A DNA stretch of 64,000 nucleotides from Prorocentrum cordatum (Eukaryota > Sar > Dinophyceae > Prorocentrales > Prorocentraceae): NCBI GenBank assembly GCA_963575745.1, contig CAUYUJ010003891.1, positions 1,161,017-1,225,016 on the forward strand. The letters run 5' to 3'. A model generated the notes under the pieces. The model was given only the letters and a program-made list of their open reading frames with translations. It searched no databases and was not told the DNA's origin. Positions 22,118-32,179 of this stretch are shown piece by piece. The stretch's first letter is position 1, and every line of letters begins with the position of its first letter. The position numbers were made by a program, and so were the translations under genes.

Positions 22118-23265
22118 TATGCCACCGTTGTCTCACAGAAGTTCGGGGGGCGCGCCGAAGCCCCCCCCCCTGCCCCTCCACCGCCATTGCAGCCCCGTCC
22201 AGAGCCTCTACGGTTCGAGCTTGATTCGACGCGTCGCCCGACGCCCAGCCCGACGCCCATATCGCCGCCCGACGCCCAGATGCCTAAGGTGTTCACGGAG
22301 CTCAGGAAGTGGGACGCGCACTACGCGACGCAGGAGGTCGACGGCCAATGGTTGCGTCGGCTCGCGGGCTTGAACATCGGCGCGCGGGTCGTCGAGGAGA
22401 CGCGGTGTTGGGCCCCTCCAGTCACGCCGCCCGAGGGGCGCCCCAAGACGTTCGAGGAGCTGCGGTCGTACCCCGCGAGCTACGTGGAGTCCTCGCCCGA
22501 GGAGCGGGGAGGGACAGATACCCCCCACCCCACTCCCCCCCCGGCGGAGGAGGAGGAATGAGGAGGAGGAGGAGGAGGAGGAGGAGGAGGAGGATGAGGA
22601 GGGGGAGCAGGAGGAGGAGGAGCTGGAGGAGGAGGGGGCGGGGGAGGAGGAGGAGGAGGAGGAGGAGGGGGTATGCCGCTACTCCTACGCCAGTCTGGTT
22701 GCCGTGGGCCTCCTAGAGTTTCCTCCTTGCCTCGGCTGAATGCAGTCTGGGAGACGCCCAGGGAGTAGCGGTATCTGTGCCTTTTCGCAACCCCTCCCCC
22801 CACGAGGGGAACTGGGCGGCGCTGCTCGTCGGGATCAAGTGGTGCGACGACGTCGTGGAGGAGACGTGGGCTTGGTCGCCGCCGAGTGTACCAGCTTTGG
22901 TGATTCGGGCCAGGAGCCGCGTAATCAACACCACCAGGAGGAAGGAGGAGGAGGAGGGGGGCGGATGGGGGAGGAGGAGGAGGAGGAGGAGGAGGAGGAG
23001 GAGGAGGATGAGGAGGGGGAGGGGAGGAGGTGGGCTTTTCCTTATTCCTAGGTGAAGGGAGCTGGCCGGGGCCCGCCGCCAACCGCCAGGCCGAGCACCG
23101 CGCCCGAGACGACCTCGGGCGAGGGGCGCTGGCGACGGCAAGGGCGGCAAGGGCGCGGGCGGCGGCGCGAGCGCGGGCGGCAAGAGCACGGGCAAGGGCG
23201 CGGGCAAGCGCAAGGCCAAGGTCAAGAGCAAGGCCAAGGGCCCCCTCCAGCGCAGGCGCCGCTGA
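21646..23265 (+). CDS. Multi-exon gene, unknown protein with duplicated module and Lys/Gly-rich tail
   Basis: At least three coding islands separated by C/T or GGA tracts. Island 1 (21646 to about 21860) reads a normal peptide (MRLAIEMAQARGLPAGAID). Island 2 (about 22140-22500) contains DGQWLRRLAGLNIGARVVEET. Island 3 (about 22763-22935) contains EGNWAALLVGIKWCDDVVEE followed by T. Islands 2 and 3 align over Trp, Leu, Gly and VVEET...W.PP, so an internal duplication is present. A last island (about 23110-23262) reads Gly/Lys-rich (GDGKGGKGAGG ... KRKAKVKSKAKG) to a TGA at 23263-23265. A competing frame (23052 on) is also open, so the join there is uncertain. The start is uncertain; the AT-rich opening codons at 21646 differ in composition from the rest. 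No family recognised. Confidence 0.45.
22546..22672. repeat. GGA/GAG microsatellite (probable intron)
   Basis: (GGA)n with short interruptions between coding islands 2 and 3 of the preceding gene. It has the opposite purine/pyrimidine polarity to the CCT introns. Confidence 0.85.
22939..23031. repeat. GGA/GAG microsatellite (probable intron)
   Basis: (GGA)n between the third island and the Lys/Gly-rich tail island of the gene at 21646-23265. Confidence 0.85.
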
Positions 23266-23344
23266 GGCATCGTCGCAGGCGCGGGGGGGGGGGGGGGGGA
23301 TATCAGAAGGAGTTGGCCTTCCAAGGGTTCACGCACGTCCAATG

Positions 23345-23478
23345 GCTTGCAGTATTACCATTACCATCAACACCATCATCACCATCAGCATCGTCATCAT
23401 CAACACCATCAGCATCATCATGGTCACCACCATCACCATGATAAGCACCATCATCATCATCATCACCATCAGCAGCCG
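23345..23478. repeat. CAT/CAC trinucleotide tract
   Basis: Interrupted (CAT)n with CAC and CAG variants, encoding His/Gln-rich frames by composition only. It follows the stop at 23265 by 80 bp. Confidence 0.85.
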
Positions 23479-23659
23479 GAACAGGCCAAAGCGACCTCTC
23501 GGAAGCCTGGAAGGCTAGCGAGAAGTCCCGCGGTCTTCTAAGAAGGCCTGCTTCTTCTCATTTCCCCCTCCCCCCCTTCGGGCCTGCCCAGACAGCTGTC
23601 CGCCGCGGAGGCTCGGATGCTGCGGCTCCCCTTGCCTCTGTCCGCGTGGCCACTCTCTG

Positions 23660-24155
23660 CGGCCCCCGTCCACTTGACGGCGTCGTCGACGGCGGCGCTG
23701 TCGACTCGTTGGCAGCGGCGGCAGTGAGCATGAGAAGTAGGATAAGGATCATGATCTCCTCCGCCCCCCCCCCCCCCCTCGCCTCTACGTCACCCCCATC
23801 CCCCCCCCCCCCGCCCCCCTGCCCCCGCCCCTCCTCCTCCTCCCCCCCCTCCTCATCCCCCCACTTTCTCCCCCTCCTCCTCCTCCTCCTCCTTCCATCC
23901 ACCCTCCTCCGCCTCCTCCTCCTCCTCCACCTCCATCCTCCTCCTCCTCATTCACCTCCCTCTTCCTCCCTCCCCCTCCTCCTCCTCCTCCTCCTCCTCC
24001 TCCTCCTCTTCTTCCTCCTCCTCCTCCTCCACCCTCCTCCTCCTCAATCCTCCTTCCCCCGTCCACTTTGACGGCGTCGTCGACGGCGGTGCTGTCGATT
24101 CGTCGGCAGCGGCGGCAGCGGCCATTCGGTTCCACCCTGATGCGATCAAACTGTC
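23660..24155. repeat. Diverged direct duplication: GACGGCGTCGTCGACGGCGG block plus CCT tract
   Basis: The block at about 23675-23735 (CCACTTGACGGCGTCGTCGA..., TCGTTGGCAGCGGCGGCAG) recurs at about 24060-24120 with a few substitutions. Each is preceded or followed by C/T-rich DNA (23765-24055 and 24160-24275). The block is palindromic around GTCGTCGAC. Confidence 0.75.
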
Positions 24156-24267
24156 TCGTACCTCCCTCTCCCTCCATCCCCCTCCTCCTCCTCTCCTCCT
24201 CCTCCTTCTCCTCCTCCTCCTCCTCCTCCTCATCCACCCTCCTCCTCCTCCACCCTCCTCCTCCTCG

Positions 24268-24422
24268 ATCCTCCTCTCTGCCTTCTAGCCGCGCCGTGGT
24301 AACAGCGGCGCGTTTTCGACGTTTGGGGTAATACATACATCCATGCATACATACATACATACACACATACATACATGCATGTATACATACATACATACAT
24401 ACATGCTTGCATGTATGCATGC

Positions 24423-24459
<37 letters not shown>

Positions 24460-24531
24460 TACACCTCCTCTCTGCCTTCTAGCCGCGCCGTGGTAACAGC
24501 GGCGCGTTTTCGACGTTTGGGGTAACAGCGG
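24268..24531. repeat. 58-bp exact direct repeats flanking a CATA/CACATA microsatellite
   Basis: The segment beginning CTCCTCTCTGCCTTCTAGCC and ending GACGTTTGGGGTAA occurs at 24271-24331 and again at 24469-24525, essentially identical. Between them is (CATA)n grading into (CACATA)n at 24332-24466. Near identity implies a recent duplication or slippage event. Confidence 0.9.
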
Positions 24532-24769
24532 TAATAGAGGCCAACCGCGCCGAGGGGGTTTTGACCCTCCTCCGAAGGGCTTCACTGTGTAACAGGTCCC
24601 CTGCTACCAAAATATTCATCATCGATATTGCAATTTACCCTCCCACCAAGCTCACTCTTCATAGGCCCCATACAATGGTTCGTTCTCATTGAGGGGCGGG
24701 CTCCGTTGGAAGACAAACGTTTGAACATCTGGAACTCTGCTAGAACACCATTCGTAGGACTTCAGCGCC

Positions 24770-24850
24770 GCGAATCACGTGATTGTTGCTTTAGACGTTC
24801 CGGGACCGTGCCACAACAGCAACGCGAATCAACGTGATTGTTGTGCTCTG
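24770..24850. repeat. Short direct repeat with CACGTGATTGTTG core
   Basis: CGCGAATCACGTGATTGTTG at about 24769-24788 recurs as CGCGAATCAACGTGATTGTTG at about 24821-24841, each followed by a diverged CGTGCCA phrase. Unit spacing is about 52-58 bp. Confidence 0.6.
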
Positions 24851-24944
24851 ACAGTCCGACATCGTGCCAAAACGACATTCCTGAAACATTAACCGTGAAC
24901 ATCCTTGAAACTGCTGCCTGCAATCTCTTAAAAGACATGTTCGC

Positions 24945-25282
24945 GGCGCTGAGGCGAGAGCCACATTTGGAAAACAAGCCGCTCTCCATCCGCGAAGGTC
25001 TGGCAAACTGTTTAACGAATGTGCGCGGCGTCAAGGCGAGAGACACATTTTGAAAACGGACCGCGCTCCATCTGTGTCGTAAAACTCGTGCAAGGCTTTG
25101 AAAACGAGCATGCGCGGCGCTGGAGCGAGAGCTACATTTTGAAAACGGACCGCCCTCCATCCGTGAAGCTCTTCCAATTTGCTGAGACGAGTGCGTGCGA
25201 CGCTGAGGCGAAAACCACATTTCAAAAACCACCTGCCCTCCATCCGTGCACCTGTTGCAAATTTCAAGCTGCAGGATCGTAA
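24945..25282. repeat. About 85-bp tandem repeat, 4 diverged copies; member of a dispersed family
   Basis: Copies start near 24947, 25023, 25111 and 25195. Each reads GCGGCGCTGAGGCGAGAGCC-like, then ACATTTTGAAAACGGACCGC, then CCTCCATCCGTG and a TTGCAAATTT-like end. Related single copies lie at about 50400-50740 and 59615-59745. The copy at 25195-25330 and that at 59620-59745 also share the downstream CAAGCTGCA ... GCGAAACGCCCGG segment. The family could be a decayed transposon; no ORF is associated. Confidence 0.8.
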
Positions 25283-26329
25283 ATGGTTAGGACCTCTCAC
25301 GCGAAACGCCCGGCCCGCCATTTCGACTTGCTTCGGGGTGCGACAGGGAGGAGTTCTTCATACGGGCGAGGGATGGAGGACGAGTGCGGAGAACATCAGC
25401 GTGGAGCTCCCCCAGGCTTGAGCAGCCTCCTGAAGACTTGCGCTGAGGACCGAACGCTACTCGGGCGATACATCATGTACTTCAGGAGCCAGTTGGGCTC
25501 CAGGACCAGTCTAACCCCCTATCTCGCGTCGAAGGTGGGTTGGCGCGGCCCAGGCAATATCGGCACCCGCAACACCAACACCGTCAGCCGTGATCCATCT
25601 TGGCATTGAAGAGGCCGAGGCGGGCTGCCTCGCCAGGTGCGTCGTCTATGTCACTAACCTCGATCAGGCCTTGGATGACGGTGCCCTACTCGGCCACCAA
25701 GGCCGCAGTGCACATGAGTGGGTTCGTGTCGGCAGGTGCAGTATCCACGTGCTCCGCTGAGCCGCGGACGCAGCCTAGGAGCTGGAACTTATCCACGCTA
25801 GCCTGCCATATATCTATCTGGAAGACGCTAGCCCTGCTCGACGACGAAGAGGATGAGGCGGCCGTCGAGGAGCAGGACGAGGAGGATGTCCACAGGAGTC
25901 CACAGGTCCAGAGTCCACAGGAGTCCACAGGAGTCCACAGGTCCACACGCCCAGTTCCCCGAGGCGAGTCCAATCGTTGCGACCAGGGAATCAATGGCCG
26001 AGCCAACCGATTGATGGTATCAACCCTGTATTAACGGCAGCCCGCTCAGGAGCCCACTTCGCGGAGCTCCTGCTTGAGAGGGTCGCCCCTGCCGGCAGCA
26101 CTTCATTCGTAGACCATTCCGTCCTTGGTTATGTCTGCCATGGCCTTCACATTGAATCTCGGTAAGTCGTCGAAATCCTGGACCAGCCCCAGCAGCGCGC
26201 CGACGGCCTGTGACCTGACCTCCTAGGCCAGGGTGTCAAGGTGGAGCTCGTGTATTAGCAGTTGCGCCAAGGCCTCCTTGGTCGTCGGTTCCATGATTCA
26301 AGCAGTGGCGAAGCGTCCCGTCTCGCTAA
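25283..26329. other. Gene-poor segment, possible antisense relics of a repeat-protein gene
   Basis: No convincing + strand gene. On the - strand, 25686-25830 reads a peptide with a TNPLMCTAALVAE phrase reminiscent of an ankyrin repeat. 26060-26230 reads a peptide with a QAVGALLGLVQDFDDLP phrase reminiscent of ARM/HEAT-type helices. Both are interrupted by stops. These are weak resemblances; if real they mark a decayed - strand gene. Confidence 0.25.
25885..25952. repeat. 10-bp tandem repeat AGTCCACAGG, about 6 copies
   Basis: GTCCACAGG recurs six times at 7-11 bp spacing between 25889 and 25950. Confidence 0.85.
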
Positions 26330-26505
26330 TAGTCCCACCATACAATGTTCTGAGAATTTGTTGTGGTTTCCACGACATGTTCTTTGAACATTTCTGGCGG
26401 AGTCTGTCTCGTTTCAACACATCGAGTTTATGTTCTAGGAACATTCCTTGTTCTTAGGACGTTTTTGTGTTCTAAGACTTATAAGAACATTTCGTGGTAG
26501 GACTA
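26330..26505. mobile_element. MITE-like element with 24-bp imperfect terminal inverted repeats
   Basis: The left end (26330-26353, TAGTCCCACCATACAATGTT...) matches the reverse complement of the right end (26482-26505) at about 19 of 24 positions. The 176-bp element is AT-richer than its surroundings, has no coding capacity, and repeats ATGTTCT/AGAACAT internally in both orientations (26373-26387, 26428-26455, 26483-26492). The flanks suggest a TA target duplication (CTAATAGTCC...GGACTATAGG). Superfamily not assignable. Confidence 0.7.
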
Positions 26506-28900
26506 TAGGAATGCGGGATGATCGGTCCCTGCTCAAATGATGGCTTCGGCATCTTTCCACGAGGTGTCGAACTCCGCGATGCCTGTAGCGGTGCCAAAGT
26601 CGCCCTCAGACTTCAGTTGCGCCCTCGACCCCTCTGCGCTCGCCGAGTCCTGGGGGGCCTCAGTATATTTGCCCAAGGTGCCCTCTGGAAGGCACGCCCG
26701 CGATTGCAGTGCCCAGCAAGCCGACGCAGCCGCCGATGCCCGCGACGAGGTGATCGTCTTCATTGATGCTGACGCCGCCATCATTCACCTCATAGGCATC
26801 GGCGACGGGATCACCCACCACTATAATGGTGTTGAGCTGGCACGCAAGAGTTGTGCTATCCATATCGATGAGTCCCTTCCGACGACATCATCGACGGCTT
26901 TGGCGGGTCGCCTGAGGACGCTGAAGAGGTGGCTGACCTCGACAAGCGGATTCGCAGCTCCCTCTCGGACCTCGCGGGCACCGCCATCGAGCCCAGGGCC
27001 AGGAGCGACCGTGGCCAGCCGCCGTTCATTTTTTCTTTACAGAGTGGGGTCCCGCCAATTACTGAATCGCGTCGCTCATTCCGCTGGCCCATGATGCATC
27101 ACTGTTGCTATCTGTTGGTGTGCTCGTGGCGAGCGAGAAGGAGGAAGAAGAGGAGTAGGAGGAGAGACACCTTTGAATCAACGGCCGGAAACTTGGTTGG
27201 ATTCTCTGGGTGAGCCCCGACTTGCTCGCGCCCCGCTCCTGGGGTACCTTGTCGACCTTTGTCTCTCGACTTCCCCACCCCTCCACCCTTTTGGGGATTC
27301 GAGTTCGCGAGGACACCCGTGCTTTTTGCGCCTCTCCGCGCTCCAGAGTGCGCGCGAGCGTGATAGCATCGCTGCGTAGCGACCAGCGTGGCCCTTATGC
27401 GCAAGCTGGCGACGCGTGCGCTCGGGGACCCCCCCCTCGGCCTGGAAGAAACGTTCCTCAAAACTACCTCCCTTGCCCCCTACCCCGCTTTCCCTTCCCC
27501 CTCCCGTCTTACCTTTCCCGCCTCTCCTCCGTCGTCCCCGCTTCTCCTCCTCGCCCCTCTCCTTCTCCTCCTTGGTCCTTGTCCCCGCGTCGTCCCTCCG
27601 CGTTCTCGTTCGCCTGCGGGTGCCCAGGTCTGTCAAGCCGGCGCCGAAGCGGCATACCTTTGATTCTATCTGCGTCCAAGTAAGCTCTGTCTTGACGGAC
27701 GGGGCGAGGGCATCCATCCCAGGAATGAGTTTGCCAGCAGCATGGCCTTCGAGGAGGTGGAGTGAGGGAGAGAACGTGGACCCCTACTCCTTCCTATACG
27801 CGGTGCTCCCCTCCCCCCCTTCGCCATCCCCTTGCGCAGGGGCGGCGCCGTGGCCCTGGTCACTGGGTCCTGAGGTGCCCGAAGCGGCCCGTCTGCGCGG
27901 GGCGGGCGAGCCGAGCCGACCCCGCCGCGGCCGCGTGGCCGACTGGGCCGCGGCCGCGCGGCTGCGGCGGCCTCGCGGCGGCGGCCTGGAGTCCGGGACT
28001 TCTGGGATCTAAGATCCTGGGCTCGGACTCCAGAGTTCTGACCTCCACCCCCTCCCTTCGTCCCTCTCCCGCCCCTCCGTCGTGCTTCCCCTCGCACGCT
28101 CGCGAGGAACACGTTCGCATGCGGGAGGAGGCCGCCGCGGAGCGCAGGAGGCCCTTCTGCGCACCCCTGAGCCGGCCGGGGATCTACGAGCGCTCCCGGG
28201 TCGGCGGGCGAACGGCAGTCGCGCAGGTCTCAGCGCTGGAGGAGAGGAATCCCCAGACATGTTCGCGTCGTGGCAAAATCAGGACGGGAGGTCTTTCGTT
28301 GTTTTCGGCCTCTCGGGGGGGGGCGTCACCAGGCCTCAGTACCGTCAAACAACGACTCGACTTGAAACACCTGTCCCAGGGGAAACGGTCAGGACTTCTG
28401 GTGACCCCGTGTTGAAAACACAGGACGTCGCATGTCTGGGTCCTGGAGTTACCAGCCTGAACATACATATCATTATCCCTGTGCTTGGCATCACTTTTTC
28501 TCGATGCTGATCTTAAGGATCCCCTCTGTTCTTGAGGACGCGTCCCTGAGGTTGTCGTCAACTTTCGGCTTGTCAATCATAGGGATAGGGATGAGCTCGA
28601 GGCTGGTTGAGGAGGGAAGGTATCCTGTAGGTTGTTTGCCCTTTTCTGACTTTTCTGGCTTCGGGGGCCCTCACTTGACCTCGTGGCCGTCGAGAAACGT
28701 TCAAGGATGAAGAACCGTCCCCATGGGGAAGCTGTGGGGTTCAGGGCCCGTTTCGACCAGGGCCTGCGGCACAAACATAATTCAGCAGAGGCCCGCTTGC
28801 TTGTCTCGTGTCGGCGCTGAACTCCTCTCCCGAACATGCTCACCAGCGCGCCCGGGGCGGCGCCTGTGGCGCTGCCAAGGATACGGGGAGCGGGTTATTG
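26506..28900. other. Gene-poor segment with short exon-like islands
   Basis: No complete gene can be assembled. Both strands at 26530-27090 are open and of normal composition; neither frame shows a known family. 28100-28250 reads an Ala/Glu/Arg-rich helical peptide (VRMREEAAAERRRPF) in one + frame and could be an exon. 27470-27600 is C/T-rich and 27840-28000 very GC-rich. Splice joins cannot be established. Confidence 0.3.
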
Positions 28901-29799
28901 TCTAGCGCTGGTCAGAGAAATCCGCGAAGACCTCCGAAACTTTACGTGCATGTAAGACGGTGTGGGCCCCAAACAGCGTGCTTTTAGCAACCGAGGTTAT
29001 ACAGTCTATGTGGAACAATAGATGCGCTGCAATATATACTGTGCAACATATGTGGTGCAATCTATGTGGTGCAATGACTACCCTGTACCGAGCTTGACCA
29101 CCTCCACTTCTCGCGCAATCATCCCACCCACCCACCCGCAACTTGGTTTGCAAAAGTCATGCGGTAGCGATTGCGATGAGTGCTTGACGTTGGCTGGTCC
29201 GTCTCTGTGGCCGCGTCCACCCATGCACGCGCGCGCAGCGGCCAGCTAGTTTGGCGCGACTGACGTGGCCGCGGTGGCGCTGACCGCTGGGCACATCCCA
29301 GCGGGCACTTCAGTGCGAATCGGCGACTTTGGCGGGCGCAGTAGCATGGCAGCGTCGGCGCCGGTAGGCACGATGATGATAGTAGCAATGTCGATGACCA
29401 TGTTGACAACGACGACAAAGCGGCAAGTGCGGGCGCCGATGCTGATCACGCCGACGACGGTGACGGCGTCTTCGCGTCGATGATGAAGGTTTTGGCAAGG
29501 GCTCGACATGCGTGCGCGGCCGACGCGCGGGGGTGGCCCGCATGGCATTATTTGACACGGGACGTGCCTCCCCCCCCCCCCCCCCTAGCGCGCGCAAAGG
29601 GCGTGCGAATGATGGCGGCATGCGGCGCCAGAGGCCCGCTTGACAGACTTCCACTCGCATGCTGTAAAACCAGTGGTTTTCTGAAGGTTCGCAAGACCTC
29701 GAGCGCACGTATTTTTGTTTTGGGGGAGAGATTGATGTTGCGAAGTCATGTGCTTCTGAAATGTTTTACTCCTTTTTGAAATCGCTACGAAATCGAAGG
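28901..29799. other. Gene-poor spacer
   Basis: Contains a small TGTGG(T/A)GCAA-type repeat at 28990-29085, a run of about 16 C at 29570-29586, and otherwise mixed sequence with only short open frames on both strands. No RNA gene could be recognised by eye. Confidence 0.4.
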
Positions 29800-29809
29800 C
29801 TTCTGACGG

Positions 29810-30230
29810 ATTTCGGCATGCGCGCGCGACGACGCGCGCGAGTGCACTTAGTTTCATTTGTTTCAAATGATTCTCGCGACGGCACGCGCGCAAGGGCGTT
29901 CGAAAGATTTCGGCATGCGCGCGCGAAGCCCGTTTGGTAACATGTTCTGAAATGGTGAAACACCCATGTTGCCTCACGCAACAAATCGCAACACACGCGC
30001 GCATATTTTTTTTTGAAAAACAGTGTTGCGGCGGGATCATGTGTTTTTTTTGGGGGGGGGGGGGACACTTTATTTCGAAGCCATTCCGACATTTTGGGGG
30101 GGGGGGCAAAAATTCCGGCATGCGCGCGCGGCGACGCGCGCGTGTGCACTTCATTACAATTTTCGCAAGGGAACCTTGGAACCGAGTGATTTGTTATAAA
30201 CGAGTGCGCGCGCATAGTTTTTCTTCCAGA
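29810..30230. repeat. Repeated CG-palindrome phrase TTCGGCATGCGCGCGCG
   Basis: The phrase (T/A)TTC(G/C)GGCATGCGCGCGCG recurs at about 29813, 29907 and 30114. Two copies continue with GACG(A)CGCGCG and a GTGCACTT phrase (29830-29850 and 30133-30152). Further CGCGCG islands lie at 29995 and 30208. The core is self-complementary (GCGCGC) and embedded in AT-richer, homopolymer-bearing DNA. Confidence 0.75.
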
Positions 30231-32047
30231 AGATGGCGTGGGGGGCGGATACCGGCCCCTTTGGGATGGTGCAGATGGGGCAGAACCATATGTAAATTAC
30301 AATACCCCAAAAAGATATGATAAACCCAAAGGAGTAGAGTTGATTTTTTGGAAGGAGAATCGAATGTTGCGATCCTTGTTGTGCAACGCATTGCGACGAC
30401 GACGTCGACGACGGCACACCCCAACAGGCTCCCCAAGACGCACCCGAAATCCATGTTCCCAGAAGGCTTTTTGGGAACCCGATTCATCAGGCCGTCTTCC
30501 CCGAAAACTTTCAGGAATTCGGATTGACATGCGTGGATTTCTCACCCCCCACGACGCGTTCAGCGTGATGGGCACTTCGCCACTTCCCGTTCAAACAATT
30601 TGTGGTCCACCACTTCAGTGGGGCAGTGAACTTGTCAAGGCCTGGGGCCTGCGACAAGCTGAGCGCGCGCGAAGCGCGCGTTATGGTTCTAGTATATTCA
30701 ATTGTGTGTATATATATATATATTAATGTATGTACACACTGTTGCCTGTCTCTCTGGTTCTCCTCCGTTCGCCGTGAGCAGAGGACCGGGTGTCCTGCAA
30801 AACGTCCCGCTGCAATTCATGACCCGGGAGGTCGCCCGGGGGTCGTTGAGAACCAGGGTCGAACATTTGGCCCTGATGGCGGGGTCGAGGGCTCGGAGCT
30901 CCAGGGGTCGTCGGACACGACGGTATTTTGAGGTTTCTTTTTGTTCCTGGGGGGACCATAACGTGACCTGCGCTGCAGCCGTCCGCTCGGCCTGGAGGAG
31001 TTCAGTGGCGACATCAGAGCCCTGAAGCCGAGCTGTCTTCCTCCATCCCTCTTTGGCCTCGTCGTCGTCGTCGCCGTCCTTCTTCAGCTCCGCCAGATGG
31101 CCTCCTGTGGCCTGATCTTCGCATGACGTCGATACAAAGAGTCCCCCCGCCTCGTCCTCTTCCTCTCGCTCGTGGACCGCCGCCCCTGCGATCTCCCCCC
31201 TCTCTGGAAGGCCCAGTGGAAGGGCCACTGGGGCCGGCGGAGGCGTCGGCCAGCGAGCGGGCTCGGCATGCGGACAGGCGGCGAATACCCGCAGCAGTTG
31301 CGGCGCAGCATTTCGAATGTGTTTCGTCTTGCCTGGGGCGCCCCGCGGCTCCATGGAGCCTTTCGACGGCCTCCAGGTCGGATGGACGCCAGCGGGGGGT
31401 GTTTCGCGCGAGTAGCCGCAGTTAATGTGAGTCGTACCTACCACGCCCTGGTGGTCCCCAAAGGGGCGTGGGCGTGTTCCTCTGGAGGCCCTGTCGACGC
31501 CACAGGCGGAGCTTACAAAACTTTCCAGTCTGTTGTCGGGGGTCCGTCGGCTTGGAGCCTCGACCCCAGCGTTACACTACAGGGGCACCACTTCATGCGA
31601 ATGGACGTGCCTTCCGTGCGGAACGGCCGTGCGACAAAGCAAGCGGGGAGGCTTATTGAAGACGGAGCGGGAGAGACAGTGACGGGGCCTTCAGCGAGTT
31701 ACGCTGGCGACGTGCTCGTCAGCGACCGCTGCCCTGCACGTATGTAGCAGTTGGTCATTCGCGGACTGGACCCTTGGCCAGTCGACGTCGCAGCATATGC
31801 AGGAGCTGTCCTCCCCCCTCGAGGCTTTGCATCGCTCCGAAGCTTCGGGGATCGAGCCGCCGGCCTCCAGGCCTCTCGACCCCTCCTCGGGGAGCGGCCT
31901 CTCGTCCCGAGCCGTTTCTCTACGGTCCTATGTCTTGGGAACGGGCTTCAGGCGCTGACAGTCATGCAAGCCTGCGGGTCCTTGTTCTCTTCTCCAGTCG
32001 CAGAGATCCGGGCAGCCACAGGAGCGCGTTCACGAAGTAACGATGAG
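30231..32047. other. Gene-poor segment; tentative open frames only
   Basis: A TATATA run occurs at 30707-30724. Overlapping long frames on both strands at 30700-31445 (248 codons on -) and 31172-31747 (+) exist; the - strand frame includes an acidic stretch (KKDGDDDDEAKEGW) but nothing recognisable, and GC-rich composition can produce such frames by chance. 31950-32045 is open in a + frame ending near an AG|GTGAGA junction and could be the exon before the one at 32048. Confidence 0.3.
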
Positions 32048-32171
32048 GTGAGAAGGCTCGGCACGCGTTTGCCCCGAGGCAGAAGGAGGCCGAGATCGCG
32101 CAGAACATGGCCGAGCAGGAGTACGTCAACAACCACGCGTTCCGCCAAGGGTCTGGATGGCATGGGTGCAG
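32048..32171 (+). CDS. Isolated exon, charged helical peptide of unknown protein
   Basis: Between an acceptor-like GATGAG at 32047 and a donor-like GTGCAG|GTGTG at 32171, one frame reads EKARHAFAPRQKEAEIAQ then NMAEQEYVNNHAFRQGSGW. It has high third-position GC and a coiled-coil look. It is followed at once by the GAT tract, which would then be intronic. No partner exon was identified; a GGA-rich Glu/Gly frame at 33880-34040 lies beyond. Function unknown. Confidence 0.4.
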
Positions 32172-32179
32172 GTGTGATG

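Noticed and set aside
24332-24466. CRISPR-like or telomere-like regular array
   Set aside because: It is a tetra/hexanucleotide microsatellite (CATA/CACATA) without spacers. The host is eukaryotic and no array in the window alternates repeat and unique spacer.
26537-27094. 185-codon + strand ORF and overlapping 84-codon - strand ORF
   Set aside because: Both strands are equally plausible and neither shows a motif, so no CDS is called.
30698-31444. 248-codon - strand ORF
   Set aside because: Not firmly rejected, but composition is ordinary for GC-rich antisense, no domain is seen, and + strand frames overlap; left inside a spacer note.
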